From a virus, in the IMG/VR virus record IMGVR_UViG_3300050821_007836, positions 1 through 64,000 of that record: DNA of 64,000 nt. One strand, given 5' to 3'. A model generated the notes under the pieces. The model saw nothing but the letters and a program-made list of their open reading frames with translations. It did no database searches and had not been told where the DNA came from. Shown piece by piece: positions 7,112-12,704 of this stretch; positions within the stretch are counted from its first letter, which is position 1; each line of letters begins with the position of its first letter. The translations under genes were made by a program, and so were the position numbers.

Positions 7112-7692
7112 CCTTCACCGCACCCACCGTCGAGGCGGTCGAGGCTGCCATCGACATCCCCAAGGACCACTGGGCACACCAGTGCCACTCGGTCAGCCTG
7201 GCCATCGTCCGCTCCGGTCTGCTGCCCGAGGGAGCCCGAGTGGCCCGCGGAGGCTGCCGCGGCGTGGGCTCGCAACACTCCTGGGCCGTCCTGGGCGACC
7301 CCTACGACCCCGAGGTGACGGTAGTGGACGCCACGCTGTGGAGCTACGACACCAGCGCCCCTACCATCCTGATGGCCAGGGCGTCCGACCGTCCCCACGT
7401 CCCTCACGGCTCCGGATCCATCTGGGCGTGGGGACGGCCCCCTGAGCCCGTCTCAGAGGTCATAGAGCTTGCCGTAGACCCAGGACGTGAGGCGAGCCGT
7501 TTTCTCCGCTTGGCGAGCCCCACAGGGCTCGATCAGGAGGGCTGGAGAGTCTTGGCCCACGCCCCGGTCGGCGGTTGGCCTGCTAGGGAGATCTTCACCG
7601 CCATGGACGCCACCCCCAAGCTGAGGGCCATGATCCCCATCGACGTGCTGGGCATGGTCACCGACGTGAACCCGAAAGGCCTGTACTTCTGA
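7108..7692 (+). CDS. Possible Cys-His-Asp (papain/transglutaminase-like) protein
   Basis: The product has 194 residues from a GTG that overlaps the previous stop. In order there are a Cys at the start of a helix (QCHSVSLAIV, about residue 26), a His at the start of a strand (SQHSWAVL, about residue 58) and an Asp about 15 residues later (VVDATLW). This is the order and rough spacing of a papain/transglutaminase-like catalytic triad, so a protease, deamidase or acyltransferase acting on a host protein is possible. The match is by eye, the fold is not proven and no family is named. The next gene starts at its stop (TGATG). Confidence 0.6.
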   Translation: MTFTAPTVEAVEAAIDIPKDHWAHQCHSVSLAIVRSGLLPEGARVARGGCRGVGSQHSWAVLGDPYDPEVTVVDATLWSYDTSAPTILMARASDRPHVPHGSGSIWAWGRPPEPVSEVIELAVDPGREASRFLRLASPTGLDQEGWRVLAHAPVGGWPAREIFTAMDATPKLRAMIPIDVLGMVTDVNPKGLYF

Positions 7693-8027
7693 TGACCATC
7701 AAGGAGCTAGCCGCTGAGGTGACCCGGTGCCAGGAGGCTCTGGAGGCCGCCCAGGAGGCGCTGTACGCCGCTCAGGTGGCGGGCTCGAAGTACCACGAAG
7801 GCGACACCGTGCGGGCCTTCAGGAAGCTCCCAGGCCGCCATGGCCGGGCTCCCCGCCACGCCGAGATCGTCACCGTCCACATCCACCAGGAGGCCGGGGA
7901 GTATTCCTACACCGTCCGCTGGCGGTTAAAGGACGGCACCCTGGCCAGTGTCTGCGAGTCCATCTGGGAGCATGACATCGAGAAGCTGCTCACCACCAAG
8001 GAGCAGGCCCTCCTGCACCAGGCGTGA
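7692..8027 (+). CDS. Coiled-coil / SH3-like hypothetical protein
   Basis: The product has 111 residues. An N-terminal heptad-like helix (about residues 3-32, rich in Glu, Ala and Leu) is followed by a beta-rich region with GDTVRAF and a strand pattern like a small SH3-type barrel. Its start overlaps the stop of the triad-bearing gene (TGATG), so the two are probably made in fixed ratio. Unknown function. Confidence 0.65.
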   Translation: MTIKELAAEVTRCQEALEAAQEALYAAQVAGSKYHEGDTVRAFRKLPGRHGRAPRHAEIVTVHIHQEAGEYSYTVRWRLKDGTLASVCESIWEHDIEKLLTTKEQALLHQA

Positions 8028-8031
8028 GCCC

Positions 8032-8211
8032 ATGAAGGGCAGCGACTGCGTCACCGGCAAGCACCAGTACGCCACGCGGGAGGTAGCCAACGACGTGGCC
8101 AAGGCAGCACGGGCGCGAGGCTGGGCCACCCGGAGCTACCGGTGCGCCTGGTGCTCCTGCTGGCACATCGGTAATCCCCGCCGGGAGAACTCCAAGTCCC
8201 GCCGCAGGTGA
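8032..8211 (+). CDS. Small zinc-finger-like basic protein
   Basis: ATG 8032 gives 59 residues; a longer frame from 7948 overlaps the previous gene and is not needed. CAWCSCWH near the C-terminus plus an upstream Cys (SDCVTGKHQY) suggests a zinc knuckle, and the last 10 residues are strongly basic (RRENSKSRRR). It is the last gene of its cassette and ends 1 nt before the next promoter copy. Confidence 0.65.
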   Translation: MKGSDCVTGKHQYATREVANDVAKAARARGWATRSYRCAWCSCWHIGNPRRENSKSRRR

Positions 8212-8212
8212 C

Positions 8213-8248
8213 TTGACTTCTCTAGGAATCCTTGCTAACGTGCTTCCT
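8213..8248 (+). promoter_or_regulatory. Leaderless-type promoter, copy 4, before ncRNA
   Basis: -35 TTGACT (8213-8218), the best -35 of the set, 17-bp spacer, -10 TAACGT (8236-8241), predicted +1 near 8249. Here there is no ATG at +1 (GTACTC), unlike the protein-coding copies. Confidence 0.8.
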
Positions 8249-8661
8249 GTACTCACCGATCGAGAAAGGAAGCTATGGCGTAACCCGCACCGCAGTCAGA
8301 AGGGAGGCCCGCCCAGTGGCCAGCCTCCGCACCCGTCCCATCCCTCTTACATCCCCGGTACCGCGACTCGAAGTGGCACCGGCACTGAAGTGCCCCTCGG
8401 GGCTAAGTGTCGGGTCACCAGGGCGTGCGTAGTCGAATCCGGGGAGCCCTCGGGCGAACGGCTTGAGCCCAGGGAACTGACCGCTGACAATCAAAACCAC
8501 AGAGTACGCAGGGACGCTAACCCTGCCGGAGAGAGTGGGAGGGCCTCCTGGCCCACCAAGCTGCGATGCAACCAAGCTCCGGGTCACGTCAGGCAGGACC
8601 GCAGGACCGAGCACAACCTGGAATGAGAGCCCCCGACTTACAACCGGGGGCTCTCGCTTTT
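8249..8661 (+). ncRNA. Candidate structured non-coding RNA, about 410 nt
   Basis: Between a promoter of the leaderless family and a strong terminator there is no ATG-started ORF beyond ATG GCG TAA at 8274. A 137-codon open frame crosses the region, but its only upstream starts lie in the promoter and its third-position bases are far less GC-biased than true genes nearby. The sequence is dense in local hairpins: GGAGGC...GCCTCC, GGCAC-TGAA-GTGCC, CCCTCGGGG, GCCCTCGGGC, CAGGG...CCCTG and GGGCC-TCCT-GGCCC. It does not show a tmRNA T-arm/CCA end, RNase P signatures or group I intron cores that I can recognise. Function unknown; size and position suggest an abundant early phage RNA. Confidence 0.6.
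8625..8661 (+). terminator. Strong intrinsic terminator of the ncRNA
   Basis: Perfect 11-bp stem GAGAGCCCCCG / CGGGGGCTCTC (8625-8635, 8645-8655) with a 9-nt loop, followed by GCTTTTC. Confidence 0.9.
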
Positions 8662-8685
8662 CTTGCCATTCTTGCCAAAGGTGAC

Positions 8686-8721
8686 TTGCGCCCTCTAAGA
8701 AAGTCTGCTAACGTACTTCCC
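8686..8721 (+). promoter_or_regulatory. Leaderless promoter, copy 5
   Basis: -35 TTGCGC (8686-8691), 17-bp spacer, -10 TAACGT (8709-8714), 7 nt to ATG 8722 of the ArdC-like gene. Confidence 0.85.
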
Positions 8722-9780
8722 ATGGCCACCACCACCAAGTCCAAGTCCACCAAGTCCGGCCGGGTCACCCCCGCCAAGCCCCGCAAGGACCTCTACCAGT
8801 CGGTCGTTGACCGCATCTGCGCCCTGTCGCTGCAGACCAAGAAGCTGATCTGGCTGCAGGAATGGAAGGCCGCGGACGGCGGCTCCATGTTCCCCCGCTC
8901 GGTCTCCACCGGCAAGCTCTACCGGGGCATCAACCTCTGGCTGCTCCTGGGCGAGGCCCTGGAGAAGGGCTACAAGTCCACCTTCTGGGCCACCTACGAC
9001 GAGTGGGCGCGCCAGGCCGGGGCGGTCAAGGAGGGCAACTCCTGGGTCCATCCCGAGGGGCTCGACTTCGGGGTCCGCAAGGGCGAGAAATGCACCAAGG
9101 TCATCTGGTGGGGGAGCTTCGTCAAGGAGGAGAAGGACGAGGCCACCGGCAAGGTCCGCAAGGTCCGGATCCGCTTCCCCAAGGAGTTCAACGTCTGGAA
9201 CCAGGATCAGGTCCACCAGGGCACGCTCCCGAAGAAGTTCCAGCCCTCCGAGGCCGCCGAGGATGCCCCCGAGTTCGACGCCATCGAGGCGGCTCAGGCC
9301 CTGGCGGACGGCTACACCGAGGTCGAGGTCCACCACGGCGGCAACCGGGCCTACTACTCGCCCAGCCGGGACTTCATCGGCATGCCCGAGCCCACCGCCT
9401 TCACCACCCCCGAGGCCTACTACTCGACCCTGTTCCATGAGATGGGCCACTCGACGGGCCACGCCAGCCGCCTGGCCCGCAAGGACCTGATGGAGTCGCA
9501 CTCCTTCGGGGACACCAGCTACTCCAAGGAGGAGCTAACCGCGGAGATGACCGCCGCCATGCTGTGCGGGATCGCCGGGATCGAGAACTCCACCATCGAC
9601 AACTCGGCCGCCTACCTACAGGGCTGGCTGTCCAAGCTGCAGAGCGAGCCCAAGTGGCTCATGCAGGCCGCCTCCCAGGCCCAGTACGCCGCCGACTGGG
9701 TCCAGGGCATCCGCTGGACCAAGGACGGCGAGTCAGACGGCGAGGGGGCCAAGGAGCGCCCCGTGGAGGTGGCTGCTTGA
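8722..9780 (+). CDS. ardC: ArdC-like antirestriction protein (ssDNA-binding domain + zincin)
   Basis: The product has 352 residues. After a basic Lys/Ser/Thr tail, an ArdC N-terminal-type domain is marked by KLYRGINLWLLL (about residues 65-77), the hallmark block of this family. Residues about 232-280 hold a zincin metalloprotease: H239-E-M-G-H243 with a downstream Glu in EELTAE as probable third ligand. Known ArdC proteins bind single-stranded DNA and protect incoming plasmid DNA from restriction, so the likely role is shielding the phage genome early in infection. ATG 8722 lies 7 nt after the -10 and replaces a much longer upstream frame that would cross the terminator and promoter. A terminator hairpin follows. 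Confidence 0.88.
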   Translation: MATTTKSKSTKSGRVTPAKPRKDLYQSVVDRICALSLQTKKLIWLQEWKAADGGSMFPRSVSTGKLYRGINLWLLLGEALEKGYKSTFWATYDEWARQAGAVKEGNSWVHPEGLDFGVRKGEKCTKVIWWGSFVKEEKDEATGKVRKVRIRFPKEFNVWNQDQVHQGTLPKKFQPSEAAEDAPEFDAIEAAQALADGYTEVEVHHGGNRAYYSPSRDFIGMPEPTAFTTPEAYYSTLFHEMGHSTGHASRLARKDLMESHSFGDTSYSKEELTAEMTAAMLCGIAGIENSTIDNSAAYLQGWLSKLQSEPKWLMQAASQAQYAADWVQGIRWTKDGESDGEGAKERPVEVAA

Positions 9781-9810
9781 GACCACCGTGCTGATCCCCA
9801 CCGACGACCT

Positions 9811-9840
9811 GGAGCCCCTTCTTCGGAGGGGGCTCCCTTA
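9811..9840 (+). terminator. Intrinsic terminator
   Basis: Stem GGAGCCCC / GGGGCTCC (9811-9818, 9829-9836) with a 10-nt loop, followed by CTTAACTTT. It closes the ArdC cassette; the remaining bases to the next promoter hold nothing I can identify. Confidence 0.75.
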
Positions 9841-9916
9841 ACTTTCAGGAGCTTCGAAGGATCTATGCACTTGAGGGGCCTGTACCTGACAACAAGGGTA
9901 GGGGACCTACCCCGAC

Positions 9917-9952
9917 TTGCACTCTCTAGGAAAGTTTGCTAACGTGCCCGCC
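9917..9952 (+). promoter_or_regulatory. Leaderless-type promoter, copy 6
   Basis: -35 TTGCAC (9917-9922), 17-bp spacer, -10 TAACGT (9940-9945), predicted +1 at 9953. The codon at +1 is ATA, not ATG; the frame from it (I-T-T-T-T-E-A-I) ends in a TGA that overlaps ATG 9979. Confidence 0.8.
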
Positions 9953-9978
9953 ATAACCACCACCACCGAGGCCATTTG

Positions 9979-11016
9979 ATGGCCAAGATCGAGTACACCC
10001 CCAAGAAGTTCTCGCCCGGCTCGCTGAAGATCATCGGCCAGGCCGAGGCCATCTGCGCCAACTACGCCGCCCAGGGCTACGACCTGACCCTGCGGCAGCT
10101 TTACTACCAGTTCGTCAGCCGGGGCCTGATCGCCAACAAGCAGACCGAGTACAAGCGCCTGGGCTCGATCATCAACGACGCCCGCCTGGCCGGGATGCTG
10201 GACTGGGACTACATCGTGGACCGGACCCGCAACCTGCGCTCCCTGGCCCACTGGGACGAGCCCACCGACCTGATCAAGGCCGCCGCCCGGCAGTTCCGCA
10301 CCGACAAGTGGGCCAGTCAGCCCACCCGCATCGAGGTCTGGATCGAGAAGGATGCCCTGGTCGGCGTGCTGGACGTGGTCTGCCCGGACCTGGACGTGCC
10401 GTACTTCTCCTGCCGGGGCTACACCAGCCAGTCCGAGATCTGGGGGGCGGCCCAGCGCCTCAACGAGTACCTGTGGAAGGGCCAAAACGTCCTCATCCTG
10501 CACCTGGGCGACCATGACCCCTCCGGCATCGACATGAGCCGCGACATCGAGGACCGGCTGCGCCTGTTCACCCGCAAGGACATGATCCGCCGCATGACCA
10601 CCATGCTCCGCAAGTGGATCCGCGACGGCGAGATCGACCCCGACGCCGACGACTACAAGACGGTGGCCCGCACCCGGCTGGACGAGTACGAGGACACCTG
10701 CGGCCACCTGGAGATCCGCCGCATCGCTCTGACCATGGATCAGGTGAACGAGTACCAGCCGCCGCCCAACCCGGCCAAGATGACCGACGCCCGCGCCGAG
10801 GGCTACGTCGGCCTCTACGGCGACGAGTCCTGGGAGCTTGACGCCCTGGACCCGGCCACCCTGTCCGCCCTGATCCGCGAGCATGTCGAGGGCGAGCGCA
10901 ACGAGGAGGCCTGGGACGAGGCCATCGCCGCCGAGGAGACCGCCTCAGAGTTGCTGCAGGGCGTCTCGGATCGCTGGGACGACGTGGTGAACCTGCTGAG
11001 CGGAGACGCCGCCTGA
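9979..11016 (+). CDS. Spo11/Topo VI-A-like protein (Topo mini-A type)
   Basis: The product has 345 residues. The winged-helix part contains TLRQLYY with Y43 in the place of the catalytic tyrosine of Topo VI-A and Spo11. The TOPRIM part has WIEKDAL (E123) and LGDHDPSG (D178, D180), the acidic Mg-binding residues, and CRGYTSQS resembles the KG.P block of Topo VI-A. So the DNA breakage-rejoining apparatus looks complete. No B (ATPase) subunit is in the window, fitting the Topo mini-A group described in mobile elements. It may cut or nick phage or host DNA or act in recombination. It is the last + strand gene, driven by the promoter at 9917, and starts at ATG 9979 overlapping a short upstream frame. 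Confidence 0.85.
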   Translation: MAKIEYTPKKFSPGSLKIIGQAEAICANYAAQGYDLTLRQLYYQFVSRGLIANKQTEYKRLGSIINDARLAGMLDWDYIVDRTRNLRSLAHWDEPTDLIKAAARQFRTDKWASQPTRIEVWIEKDALVGVLDVVCPDLDVPYFSCRGYTSQSEIWGAAQRLNEYLWKGQNVLILHLGDHDPSGIDMSRDIEDRLRLFTRKDMIRRMTTMLRKWIRDGEIDPDADDYKTVARTRLDEYEDTCGHLEIRRIALTMDQVNEYQPPPNPAKMTDARAEGYVGLYGDESWELDALDPATLSALIREHVEGERNEEAWDEAIAAEETASELLQGVSDRWDDVVNLLSGDAA

Positions 11017-11178
11017 TCAGTAGTAGGTCCGGCTGCGCCCGCTATAGCCGCTCCGGTAGGAGCCCCCGGCCCAGACCAGCATGACCAGGCCCGCCACCAA
11101 CAGGATGATGCCCAGTAAGGGGTTGAGCAGGAGCCAGATGACGACCCCCAGGACGATGAGTAATCCGGCTAGACCCAT
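11017..11178 (-). CDS. Small two-helix membrane protein
   Basis: A 53-codon frame fills the gap between the convergent topoisomerase-like gene and the next - strand gene. It encodes MGLAGLLIVLGVVIWLLL, a short NPLLG turn and a second hydrophobic stretch (IILLVAGLVMLVW), ending in a Tyr/Ser/Arg tail. The likely product is a helical hairpin in the membrane, the size of small phage holin-like or stress membrane proteins, but no lysis genes are adjacent. Its stop is 1 nt from the stop of the + strand gene. Confidence 0.6.
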   Translation of the reverse strand: MGLAGLLIVLGVVIWLLLNPLLGIILLVAGLVMLVWAGGSYRSGYSGRSRTYY

Positions 11179-11216
11179 ACAGGGGCTCTACCCATCCCCC
11201 AGAAGCTGAACCAGGA

Positions 11217-11486
11217 CTAAGCCTCGGCCAACTTAGCCAGGGCCTCCTCGATCTTGGTCTGGACCGTGACCCGGATCTCATCGAAGGCTTGCTGCACCTC
11301 GACCACCAGGGCCTTGAGGTCGTTGATCACCTCGGCCGCGGCGTCGGCCACCGGGGTGGTGGACGCCTCCGGCTCAGCTTCGGGCGCAGCTTCAGGCTCG
11401 ACCTCGTCCTTCTTGGCCTGGCCGGGAGGCTGGGCGGGCTTGTTGCTCTTGGCCCCAGTGGTCGCGGCCGAGGGGGCGTCGGTCAC
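11217..11486 (-). CDS. Coiled-coil (phasin-like) protein, paralogue 1
   Basis: The product has 89 residues: a Pro/Glu/Ala-rich disordered N-terminal half and a C-terminal amphipathic helix (about residues 46-89) with heptads of Val, Leu and Ala. The upstream gene encodes the same plan (MTD start, acidic tail, VINDLKALVVEVQ versus LSDLKASVTAVVTEL), so the two are tandem duplicates. Such helices form bundles or coat surfaces. The start overlaps the upstream stop (ATGA). Role unknown. Confidence 0.7.
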   Translation of the reverse strand: MTDAPSAATTGAKSNKPAQPPGQAKKDEVEPEAAPEAEPEASTTPVADAAAEVINDLKALVVEVQQAFDEIRVTVQTKIEEALAKLAEA

Positions 11487-11740
11487 GCCGCGGCCAGCTT
11501 GTCCTGGATCTCGGACACCTTGGTCTGCACCGCCTGAGTCAGCTTGTCCACCGCCACGCCTACGGCCGTCTTTACGTCCTCGGCGGCGGTCTGAGCAGCG
11601 GTGCGGATCTCCTCGCCTCGGGACTGCACCTCGTCTACCAGGCCCTGAAGTTCGGTGACCACAGCGGTCACGCTGGCCTTCAGGTCAGATAGGGCGGCGG
11701 AGGAGTCTTCGGGCTCGGGCGGGGGCGCGGTATCAGTCAT
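11483..11740 (-). CDS. Coiled-coil (phasin-like) protein, paralogue 2
   Basis: The product has 85 residues: a short acidic Pro-rich head and one long Ala/Val/Thr-rich helix of about 65 residues with regular heptad hydrophobics. It is the partner of the downstream paralogue, from which it differs mainly in lacking the extended disordered head. A hetero-oligomer is plausible. The start overlaps the previous gene's stop (ATGA). Confidence 0.7.
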   Translation of the reverse strand: MTDTAPPPEPEDSSAALSDLKASVTAVVTELQGLVDEVQSRGEEIRTAAQTAAEDVKTAVGVAVDKLTQAVQTKVSEIQDKLAAA

Positions 11741-11931
11741 GCTTCGAGACTAGCTTCCCCGGCGAGGCCCACAAGGCTAGAGCCACTGGGAGCCAGCATC
11801 AAGGTGTCCTCGGTGTAGGACGGGCACACGATCACCGGGATCTCCAGGCCACCCATGGCGACGAGCTTGTCCTGAGGGTGGCGCTCGTCCGGCAAGGGCT
11901 GAGCGCAGTTAGGGCAACGGGCAGGGGTCAT
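11737..11931 (-). CDS. Small zinc-ribbon-like protein
   Basis: ATG 11931 (overlapping the methyltransferase stop) gives 64 residues; the longer start at 11958 lies inside the methyltransferase gene. CPNCAQPLPDERH near the N-terminus and a later VCPSY could bind zinc. Coupling suggests it works with, or at least is made with, the methyltransferase. Function unknown. Confidence 0.65.
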   Translation of the reverse strand: MTPARCPNCAQPLPDERHPQDKLVAMGGLEIPVIVCPSYTEDTLMLAPSGSSLVGLAGEASLEA

Positions 11932-12704
11932 CCGATCCTCACAAACTCCAGGAGCCATTCCTGGTCCACTCTAAGGTCCCCATTCTGCCCGTGGCGCTGA
12001 CGACGCACGTCGATAGGGGTGCGGGCCAGGCAGAACCACCCAGCGGCCTCCAGGGCCTCCTGGTGCCATTGTGTGACCGGCTGGACCTCGCCCCGGCGGA
12101 TGTGGTCGCTCATGTCCAGGAGCAGGTGCGCCCACCGGCCGCAGACGCGGGTGATCTCGACCCAGGCCTGTTCATGGAAGGCCCGGTACTCCGGACCCCA
12201 CTGCAGGATGGCCGAGGACTCCGGGTGGGGGTCGCGGCCCAGGTAGTGCTTGTAGGTGTGCCGCTTGGACAGCCCGGTGCCGCCGCAGACCTTGCAGTCG
12301 GCCGCCGGGTACATCTGGTCGTCGCAGAGGGCAGTGGGCGGGTCCGTCCCGGTGCCCCCGCACTTCTTGCACCGGTCCCTGGCGTCATGGTGGTCGGCCA
12401 TGCGGTTGCCGAAGCAAGGGGAGGTGGCCACGTACAGGAAGGTGCCGGAGCGGAAGGGGAGGGTCAAGGTGTTGCCGACCACCTGGGTGGCCCACTCGGG
12501 CTCGATCTCCACGCACACCGGGCGGATGTGGGCGATGTCAGCCAGGCCACCGGTCCCGGCGAAGGGGTCGAGGACGATGACTCCCACCGGCAGCCGGGCG
12601 GAGATCTCAGCCAGGACCGGCACCGACCATGTGGCCGGGTGGGGCCGAGAAGCCCAGGTCTCAATCGCACCGAGTGAAGTCGCCACAACCACCGAACCGT
12701 ACAT
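11928..12704 (-). CDS. SAM-dependent DNA methyltransferase with zinc-knuckle insert
   Basis: The product has 258 residues. LDPFAGTGG (about 45-53) is the SAM-binding motif I of DNA N6-adenine/N4-cytosine methyltransferases, and ATSPCFGNRMADHH stands where the catalytic SPPY/F motif IV belongs. The second proline is replaced by Cys, a deviation worth noting. Directly after motif IV lies an insertion with two DnaJ-type knuckles (CKKCGGTG, CKVCGGTG) before the family resumes with HTYKHYLGR. It probably modifies phage DNA to evade host restriction. The 5' end overlaps the 3' end of nrdJ by 44 nt. Confidence 0.8.
   Translation of the reverse strand: MYGSVVVATSLGAIETWASRPHPATWSVPVLAEISARLPVGVIVLDPFAGTGGLADIAHIRPVCVEIEPEWATQVVGNTLTLPFRSGTFLYVATSPCFGNRMADHHDARDRCKKCGGTGTDPPTALCDDQMYPAADCKVCGGTGLSKRHTYKHYLGRDPHPESSAILQWGPEYRAFHEQAWVEITRVCGRWAHLLLDMSDHIRRGEVQPVTQWHQEALEAAGWFCLARTPIDVRRQRHGQNGDLRVDQEWLLEFVRIG

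Noticed and set aside
8213-8626. 137-codon open frame (TTG start) across the ncRNA region
   Set aside because: Starts lie inside the promoter, third-position GC is much lower than in true genes here, and many codons are Arg/Pro/Ser-rich without protein-like pattern; a dedicated promoter, hairpins and a terminator fit RNA better.
8249-8661. tmRNA or RNase P RNA
   Set aside because: No tRNA-like 3' end with GTTCGA and CCA, no tag ORF with a resume codon, and no RNase P core sequences recognised.
8566-9780. Long start for the ArdC-like gene (404 aa)
   Set aside because: The extra 52 codons cross the terminator and promoter; ATG 8722 is 7 nt behind the -10.
9907-10884. 325-aa - strand open frame opposite the topoisomerase-like gene
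   Set aside because: Gly/Val/Leu-rich antisense shadow; the + strand protein has clear catalytic motifs.
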